9,543 bases of DNA from NCBI GenBank assembly GCA_024639745.1, contig JAHEHW010000036.1, forward strand, positions 1-9,543. Direction: 5' to 3'. The notes below the pieces were generated by a model, which worked only from the letters and a program-made list of their open reading frames with translations, was not told the origin of the DNA and did not search any database. The position numbers were made by a program, and so were the translations under genes. Positions 8,162-9,543 of the stretch are shown piece by piece. Each line of letters opens with the position of its first letter. Position 1 is the first letter of the stretch. The DNA is from Salaquimonas sp. Lineage in GTDB: Bacteria; Pseudomonadota; Alphaproteobacteria; Rhizobiales; Rhizobiaceae.

Positions 8162-8223
8162 TGCGTATGTTCCGGCACATCCATCAATGGACAAAAACAC
8201 TAAGCTGAACAGGGAAATCACTC
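8162..8223 (+). other. Spacer between permease 2 and the binding-protein gene
   Basis: Two small inverted repeats stand side by side: ATGT/ACAT around a six-base loop (8167-8180) and TCCA/TGGA around TCAA (8180-8191). They share one base, so only one can fold fully. Neither has a T run. I see no promoter. The segment could influence the relative level of binding protein against membrane subunits, but the stems are short. Confidence 0.35.
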
Positions 8224-9303
8224 ATGAATACATTTCTCGGTATTGCAGCCGCGTTCGCGGTTGGCTTGGCCGCCACGTCCACAGCGCTTGCCGCCTCCCA
8301 CGAAAAAGTCAAAGCCTGTTTCATCTATGTCGGCCCGGTCGGTGATTTCGGCTGGTCATATCAGCATGACCAGGGCCGCCTCGATGTCGAGGAAGTGCTC
8401 GGCGATGCGGTTGAAACCGCTTATCTGGAAAGCGTGCCAGAAGGGGCCGATGCGGAACGCGCAATCGAGCGGTTCGCACGATCCAGCTGCAACATCATAT
8501 TCACCACCTCCTTTGGCTATATGGATGCGACCAACAAGGTTGCAGGCCGCTTCCCGGACGTTAAATTCGAACACGCGACGGGCTACAAACGTGACCACCC
8601 GAACATCTCCACCTATAATTCCAAATTCTACCAAGGGCGCTACATCCAGGGTCAGATTGCCGCCAAAATGTCTGAAAGCGGCATTGCCGGCTACATCGCT
8701 TCGTTCCCGATCCCTGAAGTCGTCATGGGGATCAATGCGTTCATTTTGGGCGCTCAATCCGTTAATCCGGATTTTCAAGTGAAGATCGTATGGGCTAACA
8801 CCTGGTTCGATCCCGGTAAGGAGTCCGACGCCGCCAAGACGCTAATCGACCAGGGTGCCGATATCATCACCCAGCACACCGATTCCACTGGCCCGATGCA
8901 GGTCGCTGCCGAACGCGGCGTCAAAGCATTCGGGCAGGCCTCCGACATGATCAAGTTCGGTCCGGAGACCCAGCTGACATCGATTATCGACGATTGGGGT
9001 CCTTATTACATCGAACGGGTCAAGGCGGTCATGGAAGGCACCTGGGAACAGGTCGATATTTGGGCAGGCATGGCTGAAGGACACGTCGTAATGGCGCCAT
9101 ACACCAATATGCCAGAAGACGTGGCCGCGATGGCGGAAGAAACCGAGCAGAAAATCATCTCTGGCGAATTCGAGTCCTTCACCGGACCGATCAACAAGCA
9201 GGACGGTACCCAGTGGCTTGCGGAAGGTGAAAAAGCGACCGAAGAGCAACTGCTTGGCATGAACTTCTATATTGAAGGAGTCGACGGCACGCTTCCAGAA
9301 TAA
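8224..9303 (+). CDS. BMP family ABC transporter substrate-binding protein
   Basis: This is a periplasmic ligand-binding protein of the BMP/PnrA-like family, which delivers ligand, typically purine nucleosides or nucleobases, to the two permeases. It has 359 residues. Residues 1-23 form a signal peptide with a hydrophobic core (about 4-17) and an ALA cleavage site before A24. No cysteine follows the cleavage site (the first is C32), so unlike many relatives in Gram-positives and spirochaetes it should be a soluble secreted protein, not a lipoprotein. The n-region MNTF lacks lysine or arginine, which is slightly unusual. Family features include the opening VGPVGDFGWSYQHDQG near 37-52, the IIFTTSFGYMDA segment near 95-106, and the PEVVMGINAFILGAQSVNP stretch near 161-179. 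AGGGA at 8210-8214 supports the ATG. It is the last gene of the operon. Ligand identity is inferred from the family only. Confidence 0.93.
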   Translation: MNTFLGIAAAFAVGLAATSTALAASHEKVKACFIYVGPVGDFGWSYQHDQGRLDVEEVLGDAVETAYLESVPEGADAERAIERFARSSCNIIFTTSFGYMDATNKVAGRFPDVKFEHATGYKRDHPNISTYNSKFYQGRYIQGQIAAKMSESGIAGYIASFPIPEVVMGINAFILGAQSVNPDFQVKIVWANTWFDPGKESDAAKTLIDQGADIITQHTDSTGPMQVAAERGVKAFGQASDMIKFGPETQLTSIIDDWGPYYIERVKAVMEGTWEQVDIWAGMAEGHVVMAPYTNMPEDVAAMAEETEQKIISGEFESFTGPINKQDGTQWLAEGEKATEEQLLGMNFYIEGVDGTLPE

Positions 9304-9329
9304 GGGAATATCGATCACACAAACAAAGG

Positions 9330-9366
9330 ACGGTCGGGCTGCATCGCCCGGCCGTTTTGTTTTATT
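9330..9366 (+). terminator. Rho-independent terminator of the ABC operon
   Basis: ACGGTCGGGC (9330-9339) pairs with GCCCGGCCGT (9346-9355) over ten positions, with one T-G wobble, around a six-base loop. A T-rich tail runs to 9366. It lies 26 bases beyond the binding-protein stop and ends the operon before the tRNA promoter. Confidence 0.93.
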
Positions 9367-9388
9367 TCTAAATCGACCGCGGAGCTAC

Positions 9389-9417
9389 TTGAATTGCACG
9401 CACAATTATCGCTATAG
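9389..9417 (+). promoter_or_regulatory. Sigma-70-type promoter for tRNA-Ser
   Basis: TTGAAT (9389-9394), a 17-base spacer and CTATAG (9412-9417) fit the alphaproteobacterial housekeeping pattern (TTGAC-N17-CTATAT). Initiation near 9424 would leave a 5' leader of about 20 bases before the mature tRNA at 9444. Confidence 0.7.
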
Positions 9418-9443
9418 GCAAGGAATTGAACCACGCCTTCTAC

Positions 9444-9533
<90 letters not shown>

Positions 9534-9543
9534 CCAACCCCCA

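Noticed and set aside
4562..9303. Possible new transport or signalling system
   Set aside because: All four genes fit the established BMP/nucleoside ABC importer layout, with normal lengths and motifs and no extra domain or unknown partner.

Overview
The window is a chromosomal segment of an alphaproteobacterium, most likely of the order Hyphomicrobiales (Rhizobiales). Three things point there: the order clpX-lon-hupB, proteins that resemble rhizobial homologues, and a tRNA promoter of the form TTGAAT-N17-CTATAG. I cannot name a genus. All genes are on the + strand. I see no frameshift, insertion sequence, CRISPR array or clear sign of foreign DNA.

Left part (1-4450), protein quality control and nucleoid. 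The window opens inside clpX, the ATPase subunit of the ClpXP protease, which lacks about its first 100 residues and ends at 972. A factor-independent terminator follows at once. A 323-base gap then holds a good sigma-32-like (RpoH) heat-shock promoter and a leader of about 165 nt that can fold. Next come the complete lon protease gene (1296-3731) with a strong terminator, a 335-base gap containing a perfect-arm hairpin, and hupB (4067-4342) with its own terminator. Each of the three genes therefore looks like a separate transcription unit.

Right part (4562-9366), an ABC uptake operon of the basic membrane protein (BMP)/nucleoside class. It encodes a double-domain ATPase, two permeases whose genes overlap their upstream neighbours (11 bp and 1 bp), and, after a 62-base gap, a secreted BMP-family binding protein. 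A strong terminator closes the operon. The four products make a complete importer: the binding protein captures a ligand in the periplasm, the two different permeases form the channel, and the ATPase, with one intact and one degenerate site, drives transport. The family suggests purine nucleosides or nucleobases, but no catabolic gene lies in the window to confirm this.

Right end (9389-9533): a tRNA-Ser gene with anticodon UGA, its own sigma-70-type promoter and an encoded CCA end.

I looked for an undescribed system and did not find one; this is mainly housekeeping DNA plus a recognisable transporter. The points most worth checking are regulatory: the lon heat-shock promoter and folded leader, the hairpin before hupB, and the lack of a visible promoter or ribosome site before the ABC operon.
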